In this document: one piece after another, positions 47,401 through 59,594 of the stretch
Layout of the letters: every line of letters starts with the position of its first letter
Position numbering within the stretch: position 1 is the stretch's first letter
NCBI GenBank assembly: GCA_002245135.1
Contig: NGBS01000592.1
Location: forward strand, 118,564 to 182,563
DNA: 64,000 bases
Direction: 5' to 3'
DNA from: Proteromonas lacertae
Taxonomy: Eukaryota; Sar; Bigyra; Opalinata; Proteromonadidae
Notes under the pieces: model-generated
What the model saw: only the letters and a program-made list of their open reading frames with translations
What the model was told of the DNA's origin: nothing
The model's database searches: none
Position numbers and translations under genes: made by a program

Positions 47401-50400
47401 AATAGTTTTAATAGTTGATAATAATGTTACAACTGGAGTAGGAATAGCTAAACCAAAACAGCATAAAAATGGAAATTGTATAATTGAAAATATTGGAATG
47501 AAGTAAAAGATATCATCAAATTCACATTCTTTACCACAACTACCATGATGACAAGGTAATGATAAATAAACTATATCTAAAATAGTACGATAATTTGTAA
47601 TAATTGTATTTATTAAAGGATTTAAATCAGTATTACTTAGACAAGAGTACAAATTAGAACAATATTCATTCAATATATGGAAAATGGTTGTTAAATGTTT
47701 TACATTCGATCTAAAGATTTGTTCAATTCCTCTGACTTTAGAATCTTGAAATTGTAAATGAATTGGACATCCTCTCTTAGATCTACTAGTTTGAGATTGA
47801 TCACATGTTTCAAAACTTAATTGAATTGCTTTACAGTATCTTTCTATCTGATTACATAGTGAAATAATGAATATATCATTGGATTGAGTTGTTTTGATTG
47901 TTACTACTTCACTTTCTTTGCTTTTATCTTTTCCTTCTAATAATTCACTTGGTATTTGTTTCCTTGTTACAACTACTTCTTTTTTATAATTTAATAATAT
48001 ATCATATATTAATTGTCTACATATTGGATTTTCTGTTATTTCATTTTCACTGATTAAATCGAATAGTACATAATAAGGATTTTGACATATTAAATAGGGA
48101 GTATAAGATAATGGTGGTTCATAAGCTATTTCTTCTAACAAACATGTCTTTGTCGTTGTTGTATTGGTGGTTGTAGTTGCATTTGTATAGCCAGCAATCT
48201 TAGCATATCCTTGTTGAAATCCATATAAACCATTATTGCTATAGTTATCAGATGGTAATTCTAAAGCTAGTGGTGGTATAAATGGCTTTGGAGTTGGTGT
48301 AGATTTTGTTGTATCAGGTGTAGCTGTGTGAATATCATTATCTATTGGTAAATTCTTCACAGTTCCTATAGACAATTCTTTATTCTCTATTACACCACCA
48401 CCTGCACTTGCTCTTCTTCTTCTACCAGATTCATCATCATCAGTATCACCTTCTAAATGATCATTCTTTTTATCATTAATATTATTATCATCAAAACTTC
48501 TAGCACTTGATATAAATGAAACTTGTTCTTCATCTTTATAAGCGAAATCCATAAATCCATCACAATATACACAGTGAGGAATAACTTTATTAAAATCAAT
48601 AGATTGTATCATATTTACTGCACTTAGTTCTTTATTAGTGGAATATAAATTAAAACCATCTCTTTTTACTCTCAAAATCTGTGAAACTGCTAATAGAATA
48701 TGTGATGTAACAATTACAGTTAAAGATGTATCTTCTTCAGTTGCTGGCTTTGTTCTTGAGGTGATTAAATGACTTCTTGACTTCACACGATCAGTTACTG
48801 GACTTGCAGTTGCTGCAATTATTTTCATTTCTTTTCTACTGTTATTTCCATTGCCATTTCCATTGAGTGTATTAGTAGGAATAACATGTAAAGATGAGAG
48901 TTGTTTATTATCCATTATTGATGGATTTACACCACCAGGTGTTGGAATTTCATCATCAAATTCATCTTTTGAATTAAAAGTAATTTCTGATGGATGTAAT
49001 AATGAATTTACATTGACATTGAAATTATTAGATTTATTTAAAATGATTAAGAGTCTTTGGATATTTTTTATCTGGGAAATATGGTTAATCACTTCACCTC
49101 TTCCTCCTGTATAGAATATATATCCTAATATATTCTTAGATGATGGAGTTAAACATAAATACTTTAAATGTTTTTGTTTTTTAGTTTTTATTCCTTCTAA
49201 ATTAGGCATTCTTGGAGCAGCTAATAGTTTGATTGCATCTGGACCGGTGTTATTATTACTATTTTCAAAGGATGTTGATGTCTCAGGCTTGTGACAGCTT
49301 GGTGAAGTACAGGAGGCAAATCCATCTGGTATTTTATAGTGTAACGCATTATATAATTGATTCAATAACAATGAAAAACCTCCTTTCATACAAAATACAC
49401 GATGAAATACATCCTTATCTACAAGTATTGCTATTAATGCGTATAATATAGTGGTATTTTTATTCATTTTTAAATGATATAGTAATTCTGTTATTATTGA
49501 CTCGTTTGCTTTTCTACATGATTTACAGAGTGATTCCATTGTGTGTATTATACTTTCTCTCAATTTACTTTCCTGTGAAAATATAATTGTATATCTATTA
49601 GAATAATCTACAACAGATTCACAATCTGAGTTTAAAATTAATGATATTAGTGAAATGGATAATGGTAAGTGAGGAATATGATATGCAGATGTTGAAGATT
49701 TGTGTTTACAGAATTGAGATATTTGTTTCAAGCCTGTCTGAATCAACTCACTATCTGCTGAATCTAGAAGTGTGAATATTTTATCAATTTGTCCAAAAAA
49801 CGCAGTATTGGAGGTTGCTAACTTCAAAAAATCCTCAGTTCGACTAAATTTAATAAATATATAAATTTATAATATACTGAACTATTTCACTCGTTTCTCT
49901 ACTCTCTAGATATGACTTTGACAAAAATGTATTCAAAAATGACTCAAAACTATCCACAGGATGTGCTGGATGTTTCATTTCAAAACATTTCCTTGTTTCT
50001 GACGCTCTTATCATTTCAGTGATTTCCAATCGTTCAAAATCTACAGATATTAGCACTAAAACAACTTTATCATGTGCTTGTGAATATTTTGAAATGAACT
50101 TCATTGTTTTGGTTGTATTATTGTTTAGTGTATCTTCTTCATCATCTCTTAACTTTCTCATTATACATACCAACTCTTTACGTGGAAATAGAACATATGT
50201 CCGTCTTGATACTTCTGCTAAAATTTCTTCCATTTCACTTGTTTCAAAGAAGCTTGGATCATTGACGAATTCATTAACAAATTTAGATACCTATAATCAT
50301 ATATTACTTTAGTTATATAATACTTTGTCAAAAAAATAGTCTCTTATGGAAGATAATTTCTCATAATCTGAATCTGGTATTTCATACAGAGATTTACCTA

Positions 50401-50795
50401 TTTTTTATATAATAATAAGTGCTAATACAAGTTTCTATTACATTTGATGACTTGGCTTGGATATTACCAATATAAAGATGTCTCAATTTCTTCAGTAACT
50501 AAAAATAAATAGGATATTAACATACTTTTACCGTCATAAAAGCTTTAAAGTTTATATTAGCTCCGTGGTGAGCAGTATTAGTGTTTATCGGTAGATCTTC
50601 TGTGGTTATCATACATGTACCTGAAGATTTATTGTGAAAAAAACAAGCAAGTGATTCTACAATATAATAAGTCTTAACGATAACCATACTCTGATCTGCA
50701 GAAAGTACCTGAACTGGATGAAAATTAGTGACACTGGTAGCGCTCTTGGCTATTAGATAAGCACAAGCACTATCAAAATTATAAGGACTACTCAT
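44404..50795 (-). CDS. Giant ARM-like/protein kinase/pseudophosphatase protein
   Basis: About 2,080 residues. Four small 5' exons (start MSSPYNFDSACAYLIAKSAT, ATG 50795) join in frame to a 5.4-kb exon. The first about 1,350 residues are helical, solenoid-like, with disordered inserts. A protein kinase domain follows with intact residues: AGCYGTVYSYDF loop, VAVKMV Lys, IIHGDIKCGNVLI (catalytic Asp), ISDFGSCMS, and SSDIWSLGCLFYELMSGG. A dual-specificity phosphatase-like fold comes next (GGGSVLITITPFVISALYTI ... LKPLDAMIYLMNTYDP), in which the P-loop Cys and Arg are absent, so it is a pseudophosphatase. The C-terminus has Cys pairs (CTCHGM, CDCSHHCRSCRY, YSCKHCSCPVV) suggesting zinc binding. The active kinase with a dead phosphatase module suggests a signalling scaffold. 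Substrate unknown. Confidence 0.75.
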
Positions 50796-50970
50796 CTATA
50801 AAATGTATAACGAAAAATAACGAAACGGTAATATTTCAAAATTCACATAATTCATTTATGAATTACCAAGGAAACATTATTTATATTTATATATTGAATC
50901 ACACTTGCATAAAACAACTCATAATAGAAAATACGTTTGATAATGAAATTAATATCTACAAGTTACAGAT

Positions 50971-53900
50971 CTATCTATTATTTCTATCACAGTTATCATC
51001 AGCTATTATTTTATATTTCAATAATTCAAAATGATAAGTCCCTTTTATTAAATTTAGATTTAAAGAGAACAACTGAGAACTAAATACAGCTTTAGCAGTT
51101 ACTATACATTATATAAGCATAATAATATATACATGTTCTTTTTTCTTGACCAAGAATACCTTCTTCACCAAAATACTCTCCAACAATACAATACTTGACT
51201 ATTTTTTCATTTTCAGCTTCAATATTCTCAATCAGTGCTAATTTACCTTTAACAATGAAGTAAACATCAGTTGCATATTCACCTTCATGGTATAAAAAAT
51301 CTTTATGAGATAAATATACAGGCTATAAAGGATAAAAAACATCGAATATATATACATCTAAAATTGTCATCATATAAGCAACAAAACCAAAATCTTTTTC
51401 ATCTTTAAATATCATTATTTTAGGAATATAATCTCTATATACATATAATACAATTTGAGTAGATAAATGCTCAGGTAATTCATTCAATAAACTATTCTCA
51501 CCATATGGTGTTTTAATATGAAATAAGAATTGATAATGATTAAATACTCTATCAACCATCCTTTGAGGTATTTTTCTATCATCTAAATAAGCAGCTATTT
51601 GATTCATTCTGACAGTATTTTTACCTCCACTTGATTGCATTTGAGTTACTAAATCAGATACTCCTCCAATAATCCATGCAAATACAACTGATCCAATAAT
51701 AACCAATATAATACTAACTATCCTTTCTATATCATTTCTGCCTGATAAATCACCATATCCTGTCGTTGTGATTGTTGAAAAACTCCAATATAATGATCCA
51801 ATATATAAATCAGTTAAAGATGCATTGACGAAACTTGGAGTTATTGTCCATCTATCTGAATAAGACTCAAAAGTGGAGAAATAATAAAACACACATGCCG
51901 CACAATGAGCAATATAAAACACTTCAAATAATAAAGTAGTCATTCGATTGACATTTGGTGAAAACTCAAATTTGACTGTTATATTTGTATATAAACTATT
52001 CAATTTGAACAGACGGAGTAATGGTAAGATATAAAATATCTTTAATCCTTTCCAATTCTTTGAATAAGGAGGTTTGAAAATACCTGTTGCAGGAAATATT
52101 AAATCTAATGGCAATATCGCTAATAAATCTATAAAGAACCAACCTTCTAAATAATGTCTTAATATTAACTTTGGTTCTTTTATCAACACAGTTTTCTTAT
52201 TATAATAAGCTGTTCTTGTTGATAAAAACATATCAAATAAGAAAAATACATAACAAATAATCTTAATAACCAGCCAAGGAGTTGCAGCTTCAGTACCAAA
52301 TGCTATTCGATAAGGGCATTCAATCAAATTTAAAAAAATTAGAAGTAAAATAATGCAATTGTAATAAGCTCGTATTGTTGTATCTGGTAAGTAAACGTAA
52401 GGCGGAAGTTCTTCATCTTTTTCATAATCTTCAACATCTTCATTTAACATAGATAATAGATCAGCAACATTGTCTTTTATCTCAGTTTTTTCTTTTAATA
52501 TTCTTACTACTTCTTCTTTAAATTCTCCTTCTAATTTCATCTTAAATCCATTACAAAGTAAATAGTCACAGAATAATGCGTTCTTTCTCCTTGCAGCTAA
52601 ATGATATGTTTCTGTTCTCTGTTCTTCTAAAACTGTTGGTGAATCAATAGTAACATTAAATACTGAACTTCTCTTCTGTTTTGGATTTAAGAATGGAGGT
52701 AATGTTTCTGAACGTCCTAATTGATTAGAATCATATCTAAATGACATTTTTGAAGTAGAAGTGGGTGTTGAATAACCTGATGATTTACAAGATAATAATT
52801 CCTGTCGAGTTATTACGGATTTCTTGGCTTTAACATTCTCTAAATATTTCATAAATGTTTTTATTTCGATTAATCGATCTGAAGCTGTTTTCATGAATTT
52901 TTTACAGAGAGTTGAATATTTCTTCATTAATCTAGCTAAATCATTCCTATAAATAATAATAATAATAATTTAATGATATAGTAAATATATATATACTTTG
53001 TAATAAACAACAAATCACATTTTGTAGCTGCACAGAATGAACAAGGACTTGGAATATCCAAAACAGTGGAAATATCACCAAAATAATGTCCAGCGAAATA
53101 AATACCACAAGTAAATGGAGAATTTTGATAATCAACAAACATTTCAGTTTCCCCTTTTTGTATAAAGTATATTTCTCTACCAATCCAACCATCATGTGAT
53201 ATTAAATCACCTTGATCGTGGAACATAGGTCGTAAACATAATAATAACTCAGTTATTGTTGTTCTAGTTTCTTTTATGAATATTGGACAGTAAGAGGCAA
53301 AATCGTAGAATTGTTCTGATACAATTTGATTGGTTATATTATCTGATAAATCTGATAATACAAATTCTTCATCAAATACAGATTTGTGTCTATAAAAATA
53401 CTTATAATATTTCAATATTTTATTAGTTAATGCATGTGATAAACCTCTATCTCGACAATATTGCTTTACTTTAATAATCTTCTTATCTGATACTATTTTC
53501 TTAATTGAAGGATCATTATAAATCGAACCAATATCACCTACTAGATAACCATAAGTAACAGCACCACAAGTTTGTGTGAGTATACACACTAATCTTTCAT
53601 ATGAATTATTACCTGATAAATCACCATATCCAACTGTAGCTATAGTAACAATTGACCAATATAATGATGAAATATATTGAGTGAACTTAGATGAATCTTG
53701 AATACCTAATATATACAGCCAAGACTCGTGTGGTTTAGAAACTATATAATTAATAATAATAACATATATATATATATACTATATCTACCACAATAATACC
53801 AAGTACATGAAAACAAATGAGCTATAACTAAAACAACAACAAACAATTTTGTGAGTGAAAACATACGAGGATTAATTCTTAGTTTCTGCCTAATCCAATC

Positions 53901-55229
53901 TGTATGATTGAATACTTCAAAGGCTCTTAGTAATCTTAATAATTGTAATAATCTGAAATGCATTGTAACAGTGGTGAAACACGGATCGAATGGGAAAATA
54001 CTTATAAAATCAACAATAAACCAAGAACTATGAGAATATTATTAATATTTCATATACTGTATGTAATTATGTACAATTGTCTTAATATTTGTATCTAATA
54101 CGTTTCTATCATATGCATCAGAATGAGCAGTTATAAAATTCAATAATAAGTACAATTAGTATTAAAGAAATATATATATATATATATGAATATATAAGAA
54201 TGATATATCAACCCAATAGGTTATATCCAATATAATCTTAAATGCTAAACACCATCCTGTATAATTCAAATGAAAACCAACAATAATAGGAATAAATATA
54301 GTAGCAAGACTATTACATAAATAATAATAATTTATACACGATCATAATACTATTAAATCCTTTCCATAATTTCATAACCGTACATCTTGGATCTATAATA
54401 TAAGTATTAGTAACAAAGAATTGAATATCAATATTATCTTCATTAGCAGTGTTTTTCTCTGATATTGTGTCTGATATCTTATTTTTACCGGATTTATAAC
54501 CTCTTTCTAACATTTGAATTCTGATAAACTCGTTATTTACCATTATCTCCTGTTTTTTGAAACAAGTTTCATAAGGTGGAGGTATAATCTCTGGATTCTC
54601 ACTTAAATCATTGTTTTGAACTTTTCGAGTATTTCTTAAGGTAGAATAGAGAAAATCTGAAGCATCCAGATCTCTAATGAAAATAATCAATGTAAATATA
54701 TATATACAAAGTTTTCAATGGTTTAGGACTTTCCGATGAATTGTCTTCTTCACTTATGGGAGATGAATTGTTATGTTTTTCAGTAGATATCTGAGGAGGT
54801 AATGCAGCTTCAGGCAATGTACTATATTTAATAGTTTGAATAAAATTTATACAAATCTGATGTAGAGGATGGTTTTCGTAGAATATCTGGAGGTCTTCTG
54901 GTTAATGTCTAATTGGTTAAGAAAAAAATACATACATTAAGACGAAGCATAGGTGGCGTTGAAATAGTCGAACTAGAAGGAGTTATCTCTCGCTTTGTTT
55001 CCGTTACTACAGATATATTGTCGGAAGGTGTTTTAGCACGAGTTTCACTGTAATTTTATCAGAAAAAAATATACTGTGTCTCTGGGAATGTTAATGGAGG
55101 CATTTCTAAAGTTTGATGGTGATGATGGTGATGCGTTGTTCTGGTTGATGACAATTCATTCTAAAATATATTAAATATATATACTTGCAGCAACGGTGGA
55201 GTTTTATAACCATTCCGACCTTCTGACAT
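50971..55229 (-). CDS. Two-repeat cyclic-nucleotide-type cation channel
   Basis: One gene of about 1,280 residues with many 25-50-nt introns, from ATG 55229 (MSEGRNGYKTPPLLQ) to TAG 50971. The disordered N-terminus includes six consecutive His. Two full 6-TM channel units follow. Unit 1: S4-like LLQLLRLLRAFEVF, pore IVTIATVGYGDLSG, C-linker and a cyclic-nucleotide-binding fold (IYFIQKGETEMFV ... YFGDIS). Unit 2: S4-like FYILPLLRLFKLNSLY, pore FSTITTTGYGDLSG, C-linker and a second fold (VYFIVKGKLALIE ... YFGEEGILGQEKRT). The join is in frame across one intron (LLFITK/NDLARLMKKYST), with no stop or start between. GYGD filters predict K+ selectivity. Two chains would make a four-domain pore. The Arg of the phosphate cassette is seen only in the second fold. 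Confidence 0.8.
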
Positions 55230-55250
55230 CTAAAATCAAAAAAGATGAAA

Positions 55251-55348
55251 AATGAAAAAAGAAATTTGGCTGTTATTTCTTTGTTAATGCGACAAGAAAA
55301 TACAAACATTTTGGAGATTATTTTGACTGTCGCTTCAGAAGAGAAAGA
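55251..55348 (+). repeat. 98-bp direct repeat, copy 1
   Basis: Matches 58321-58418 at roughly 90% by eye, same orientation, 3,070 bp apart. On the plus strand both read as coding-like peptide (LLMRQENTNILEIILTV here, LLMQQENTNILEIILTV there) with mostly synonymous or conservative changes. It lies just upstream of the channel gene's start, on the opposite strand. Confidence 0.6.
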
Positions 55349-55421
55349 CTGTGAATCATTATTACCAGGTAAATACATTTATTTTGAATGTTAACTTGAT
55401 TACATCTTTTGTAATAAATTA

Positions 55422-55541
55422 TCATTGATCACTATCAATCTGATGAGTTTTAATGGCATTGCCATTAGCTGAATAACAATAGTACTCTTTTCCACATGCT
55501 TTACAGATGCAAATTTTAAAGTCTTCAATTTTCACATATGC
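55422..55541 (-). pseudogene. Relic of a zinc-tail exon like that of the giant kinase
   Basis: A short open stretch ending at TGA 55422-55424 reads VKIEDFKICICKACGKEYYC then YSANGNAIKTHQIDSDQ. Its Cys-x2-Cys and NG spacing resemble the C-terminus of the giant kinase (YKIYSCKHCSCPVVAVHNNG). No continuing exon is found upstream, so it is probably a fragment left by duplication. Confidence 0.4.
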
Positions 55542-55545
55542 TTTA

Positions 55546-56486
55546 TGATGAAAATAATAAAAAATATTTTAGATAAAAAACTTTAAATATCAGAATATAA
55601 GATTAATACAAAGTAGTTCAAATCACTAAATAAGGGTATATCCATAAGTATAAATGATTGATATTGTCAACTTTTAATACACGTTTATTTTAATACATAT
55701 GTATTTTTCTAATATTCTTGTTTCTATTTTATTATTTTTATAAAATTCTGTTATATTTTTTCATGCTAATTTTGGTAACTCCCTCATCGTAACTTTTGGT
55801 TTATGAAAAATTTCCAGTTGGTTTGACCAACTAGTTATGATGAGGCTTGAATTTCTAATTTATAACTATCTTCACTATTAATACTTTTATCTACTTCAAA
55901 TATAATCGGAAGTTGATTTTCTAACATGTCCTATAATTTTCACTAAGTTTATACGATTCTCAAAAATAAAGTCGTTTCTATTTCTTTATTCTCATACAGA
56001 AGTCTAACTTAATAGCAACTGATAACATAATGATAATTAGCTCATATAATTAAGAATAGAAATTCAAAAAATTCAAAAATTAATGTAAATATTGCTTGAT
56101 GTAACTTGATTCTCTTTATAATTTTTATTTTTCTCTACATAAATGAAACACTCACTTTGAATGATCTTTTGTCGTGTATATTTATAAGTAATAATTCTAT
56201 TACCTATTTGAATTAACGTATATGCAATTTTTATTCAGGGATAATTTAGCCTTTATCTTAAATATCAAATTGGAAAGTAATAACATCTTCCGAAGTTTAT
56301 CTTTCTCTTTGGCGAAGTAAATTTTGGAAATTTTACATTTCTTTTATACATTAAACATATTTGTTGTACTATTATTAGTATACGATTTAGAAAAGATTAA
56401 TGGAAAAAAGATAATTCTTATTAGAGTATCTTCCAACCAACTCCTAAATTTTTACCACAGTATACTGTTTTAAAATCCATATAATT
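55546..56486. other. Gene-poor stretch with hairpin and relic exon
   Basis: AT-rich and mostly featureless. It contains the hairpin at 55782-55845. A short minus-strand frame at about 55840-55930 (MLENQLPIIFEVDKSINSED) could be a degraded exon; it overlaps the hairpin. No intact gene is seen. Confidence 0.5.
55782..55845. repeat. Nested two-part hairpin
   Basis: CCTCATCGTAACT (55782-55794) pairs with AGTTATGATGAGG (55833-55845) through one G-T pair. Inside lies a perfect second hairpin, AGTTGGT-TTG-ACCAACT (55816-55832). It could be a structured RNA or the end of an old mobile element. It does not fold as a tRNA and has no T-loop motif. Confidence 0.5.
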
Positions 56487-56725
56487 ATGGATATTGTAAA
56501 TCAAGGCGAACTTATCATTTCACATTTTTATAGGTATATTATTTATAATTGACATTAAATAGAGGTGATTTTACATGAGCATTAGCAACAGCTTTCCGAA
56601 CAACAGTCATTGCTTCAAAAGACACTAGTACGAGGCCTCCAACCACAACAATCAACAATACGACATTTATGTACATTCGTTATGGTTCTTTGTTTTTTGT
56701 TGCTATCACACGTAACAATGTATTT
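56487..56725 (+). pseudogene. Truncated AP-2 mu pseudogene
   Basis: Matches the first two exons of the intact AP-2 mu gene 335 bp downstream, including an intron at the same place. The near-identical stretch ACAACAGTCATTGCTTCAAA and the TTTATGTACATTCGTT segment are shared. The frame is broken (a stop follows ISHFYR-type sequence and TTACATGAG replaces GTAACAAGAG), and homology ends after CACACGTAA at about 56725. It is a partial tandem duplicate that was never complete or has decayed. Confidence 0.75.
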
Positions 56726-56821
56726 TCTTGATTATATTTTTCTTAATAAGAGAAGTTCAAAAAAATCTCTACATACTCAAATATACTATTCTGTAGTGAA
56801 ATTAGATTTTTTCTATATATA

Positions 56822-58193
56822 ATGATAAGTGCTATATTAATTGTCAATCAAAAAGGTGAATTGGTTATTTCACGTTTCTATAGGTATGATAGAATAGTTT
56901 TTGATCTTCTTTACTCATATTTTATAGAGGTGATGTAACAAGAGCTGCTGCCACAGCATTCAGAACAACAGTCATTGCTTCAAAAGATACTGGCACGAAG
57001 CCTCCAATCACAACAATCAACAATACGACATTTATGTACATTCGTTTAGGTTCTTTGTTCTTTGTTGCTATCACACGTAAGAATGTAAATGCAAGTATGG
57101 TATTCCACTTTTTATTTCATTTGGTTGATATTTTATCTGCTTATTTTGGTAAAAACTTCACAGAAGATGATATTCGTTCACAGTTCACATTAGTTTACGA
57201 AATTTTTGATGAAATATTAGATTATGGCTATCCACAAGCTAGTGGTATTGATATGTTGAAGATGCTGATTAATCTTGGTAATGTGCAAAGTACAGAAGCA
57301 CAACCAGAAGCATCATTAACTGAACAAATTACTGGTTCTATTGATTGGAGAAAAGAAGGTATTTACCATCGTAAGAATGAAGTGTTCATTGATGTATTGG
57401 AATCAGTTGATTTGCTTATTGTATTAAATTATTTATATATTTGAATTAATAGAGTGCACAAGGAAATATATTACGTCAAGAGGTGAATGGTAAAGTGATG
57501 ATGAAATCATTCTTATCAGGTATGCCTGAATGTAAATTTGGATTAAACGATAAACTTCTAATGGAAGGTGATGGTAAGAAATCAAAAGGAAAGAAGAAAG
57601 TTAAAGGTGTAGAAATTGATGATTGTACTTTCCATAAGTGTGTTAAATTATCAACGTTTGATACTGATAGAACAATTACATTTATTCCACCTGATGGTGA
57701 ATTTGAACTTATGAAATATCGTGTAACTGAGAATGTAAATGTTCCAATAAAAATACAACCAGTTTATGATGAATCAAGTAAGAGATCAATGATTATTAAT
57801 ATTAAAGCAACAGCTGATTTTGATCCAAAATTATTTGCTCAAAATGTCGCAATTCATATTCCTGTTCCTCCAACTACAGCTGTTTGTACTCCAAAGACAA
57901 TAGGTGGTCAAGCCAAATACGAACCAGCTGAAAAGGCATGTGTATGGAGATTACGTAAATTCCCAGGTGGTACTGAATATACACTAACAATTGAAGTTCA
58001 ATTAGTTGGATCTGCTGTAGATAGACCTTGGACATCAAGAGCTCCAATTAGTTTAGAATTCCAAGCACCTATGTTCACTTCATCTGGTTTATATGTCAGA
58101 TTCTTGAAAGTATATGAGAAATCATCTTATCAAACTACTAAATGGGTTCGATATTTAACAAGAGCTGGTGAATATCAAATGCGTATTGTATAA
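56822..58193 (+). CDS. AP2M1: AP-2 clathrin adaptor complex mu subunit
   Basis: About 431 residues in three exons, near the usual length (435). It is the medium subunit of the adaptor that recruits cargo with Tyr-x-x-Phi signals into clathrin-coated pits at the plasma membrane. The longin-type N-terminus reads MISAILIVNQKGELVISRFY and NVNASMVFHFLFHLVDILSA. The mu homology domain has GIYHRKNEVFIDVLESVD, MMKSFLSGMPECKFGLNDK, IDDCTFHKCVKLSTFDTDR, ITFIPPDGEFELMKYRVTEN and the C-terminal TTKWVRYLTRAGEYQMRI. These match AP-2 better than AP-1. Introns after RFYR and LLI are 30-45 nt. The gene is intact despite the broken copy upstream. Confidence 0.94.
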
Positions 58194-58320
58194 AAAATTG
58201 AATTACTTTTTATCTAAAAAGAAATGTATAATTAGTTTTACCATTTTATGAATTATTTTACTTATTTCTGTTATTTTTATATGTTTATTTTAACTGTTTG
58301 ACAGTAAAAAATATTGTTAA

Positions 58321-58418
58321 AATGAAAAAAGAAATTTGGCTATTATTTCTTTGTTAATGCAACAAGAAAATACAAACATTCTGGAGATTATTTTGACTGT
58401 CTCTTTTGAAAAGAAAGA
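58321..58418 (+). repeat. 98-bp direct repeat, copy 2
   Basis: Partner of 55251-55348. It lies 128 bp beyond the AP-2 mu stop and before the OTUB 3' end. No ATG is in frame here. Confidence 0.6.
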
Positions 58419-58501
58419 TGAACAATTAATATACAAATATATATTATATAAATTTATAATCTAATGTAAAATAATATGAAAAACAACAAATTAATGAAAT
58501 C

Positions 58502-59469
58502 TCATTTGTATAAAGGATCATAGTGAGAAGGTCTATACAAAAGTGAAAATATTTGTTCTTTTCCATCTTCACTATCGGGAAAATCGTAATGATGTAAAGT
58601 TTTATCTTTTGACTGGTCTAAATACTCTATTCTAATTTTTACATTGAATATAATAGGTAATAATAATATAGACATTTCATCACTCTCCTATTGTAATTAT
58701 ATAGAAAAATTTAGTTTAAAATACTGTGTTCATTACTTCAATTACTTTCTTTCTATAATCTTCCACAGTCACTATATTAACAATAATATAAACAATATAT
58801 ACTATTAGCAGTAATTGCTATTCTTTCTTCATATTCTTTAGAATTTTCATTTAAATATGCTGAAATTATTAACCTCATAAAATAAACTATTGAAGTGTCA
58901 TATTCTTCATATTTCATTGTAATAATATCAAAACTGTTTTCTGATCTTAATCTACTAATAATGTCTTCAAAATCTGATAAAAAATCTGCAAATATAAAAC
59001 TAGAAAAAACATAAAAATATAATTGAATTAATATACTCTTTTAATCCCATTTCTATTAGTTGTTCTTGTGTATGAGATATTAATTTTTTAAGATTCTCTA
59101 TTAATGAATCATCTTTTTTCTCATGGTATTTATTAAATGCACATTCAAGATAAGAATAAATAAATGATCTTATATAACAATTACCATCAGGTTTACTTTT
59201 TCGATATGAAGAGTATATTTCAACTAATTTCTAAATATCATATTCATAACATTCCAATACATCAATTAGAGGAATAAATCCGGAATCAGATGCAAATTCA
59301 GAATATAAATGTTCTAACTCATTTTATATATGTTTTTATACTGATAGGAAGTTTTTCTGTAAATACTTCTGAATCTGAGTTTATGGAATCTACGACACCA
59401 TCCATTTGCTTAACTATTTCTTCATCCGTAGGATCTAGTCACATCATTAATATATTTTATACACTCCAT
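58502..59469 (-). CDS. Otubain deubiquitinase (OTUB1-like)
   Basis: About 259 residues in seven exons, ATG 59469 to TGA 58502; six introns of 28-40 nt all read in frame. OTUB enzymes are cysteine proteases that cut Lys48-linked ubiquitin chains. Catalytic residues are visible: SKPDGNCYIRSFIYSYLE has the Asp and nucleophile Cys, and the C-terminal LLYRPSHYDPLYK has the His, ending almost exactly as human OTUB1 (LLYRPGHYDILYK). Also present are ESDEMSILLLPIIFNVKIRI and YLDQSKD, matching the family's HIIALAQAL ... VEYMDRG region. The N-terminal extension of OTUB1 that inhibits E2 enzymes is short (about 30 residues). OTUB1 versus OTUB2 cannot be fully separated, though length favours OTUB1. Confidence 0.88.
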
Positions 59470-59594
59470 ATTTTAGCAGAAAAGAATTTTAAAAATGATG
59501 AATCTTCAAGATTCCAAACTTTTCGCAACCCCGATTTCAAAAAAATAAAAATAATTAATTAATGATATGTCTATATGAATATTTATAGTTACAT

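Noticed and set aside
52936-53589. First channel unit as an independent gene
   Set aside because: An intron joins it in frame to the next exon with no stop codon, and no ATG context begins the second unit.
55782-55845. tRNA gene
   Set aside because: No D-arm, T-loop or anticodon arm can be placed; the structure is a simple nested hairpin.
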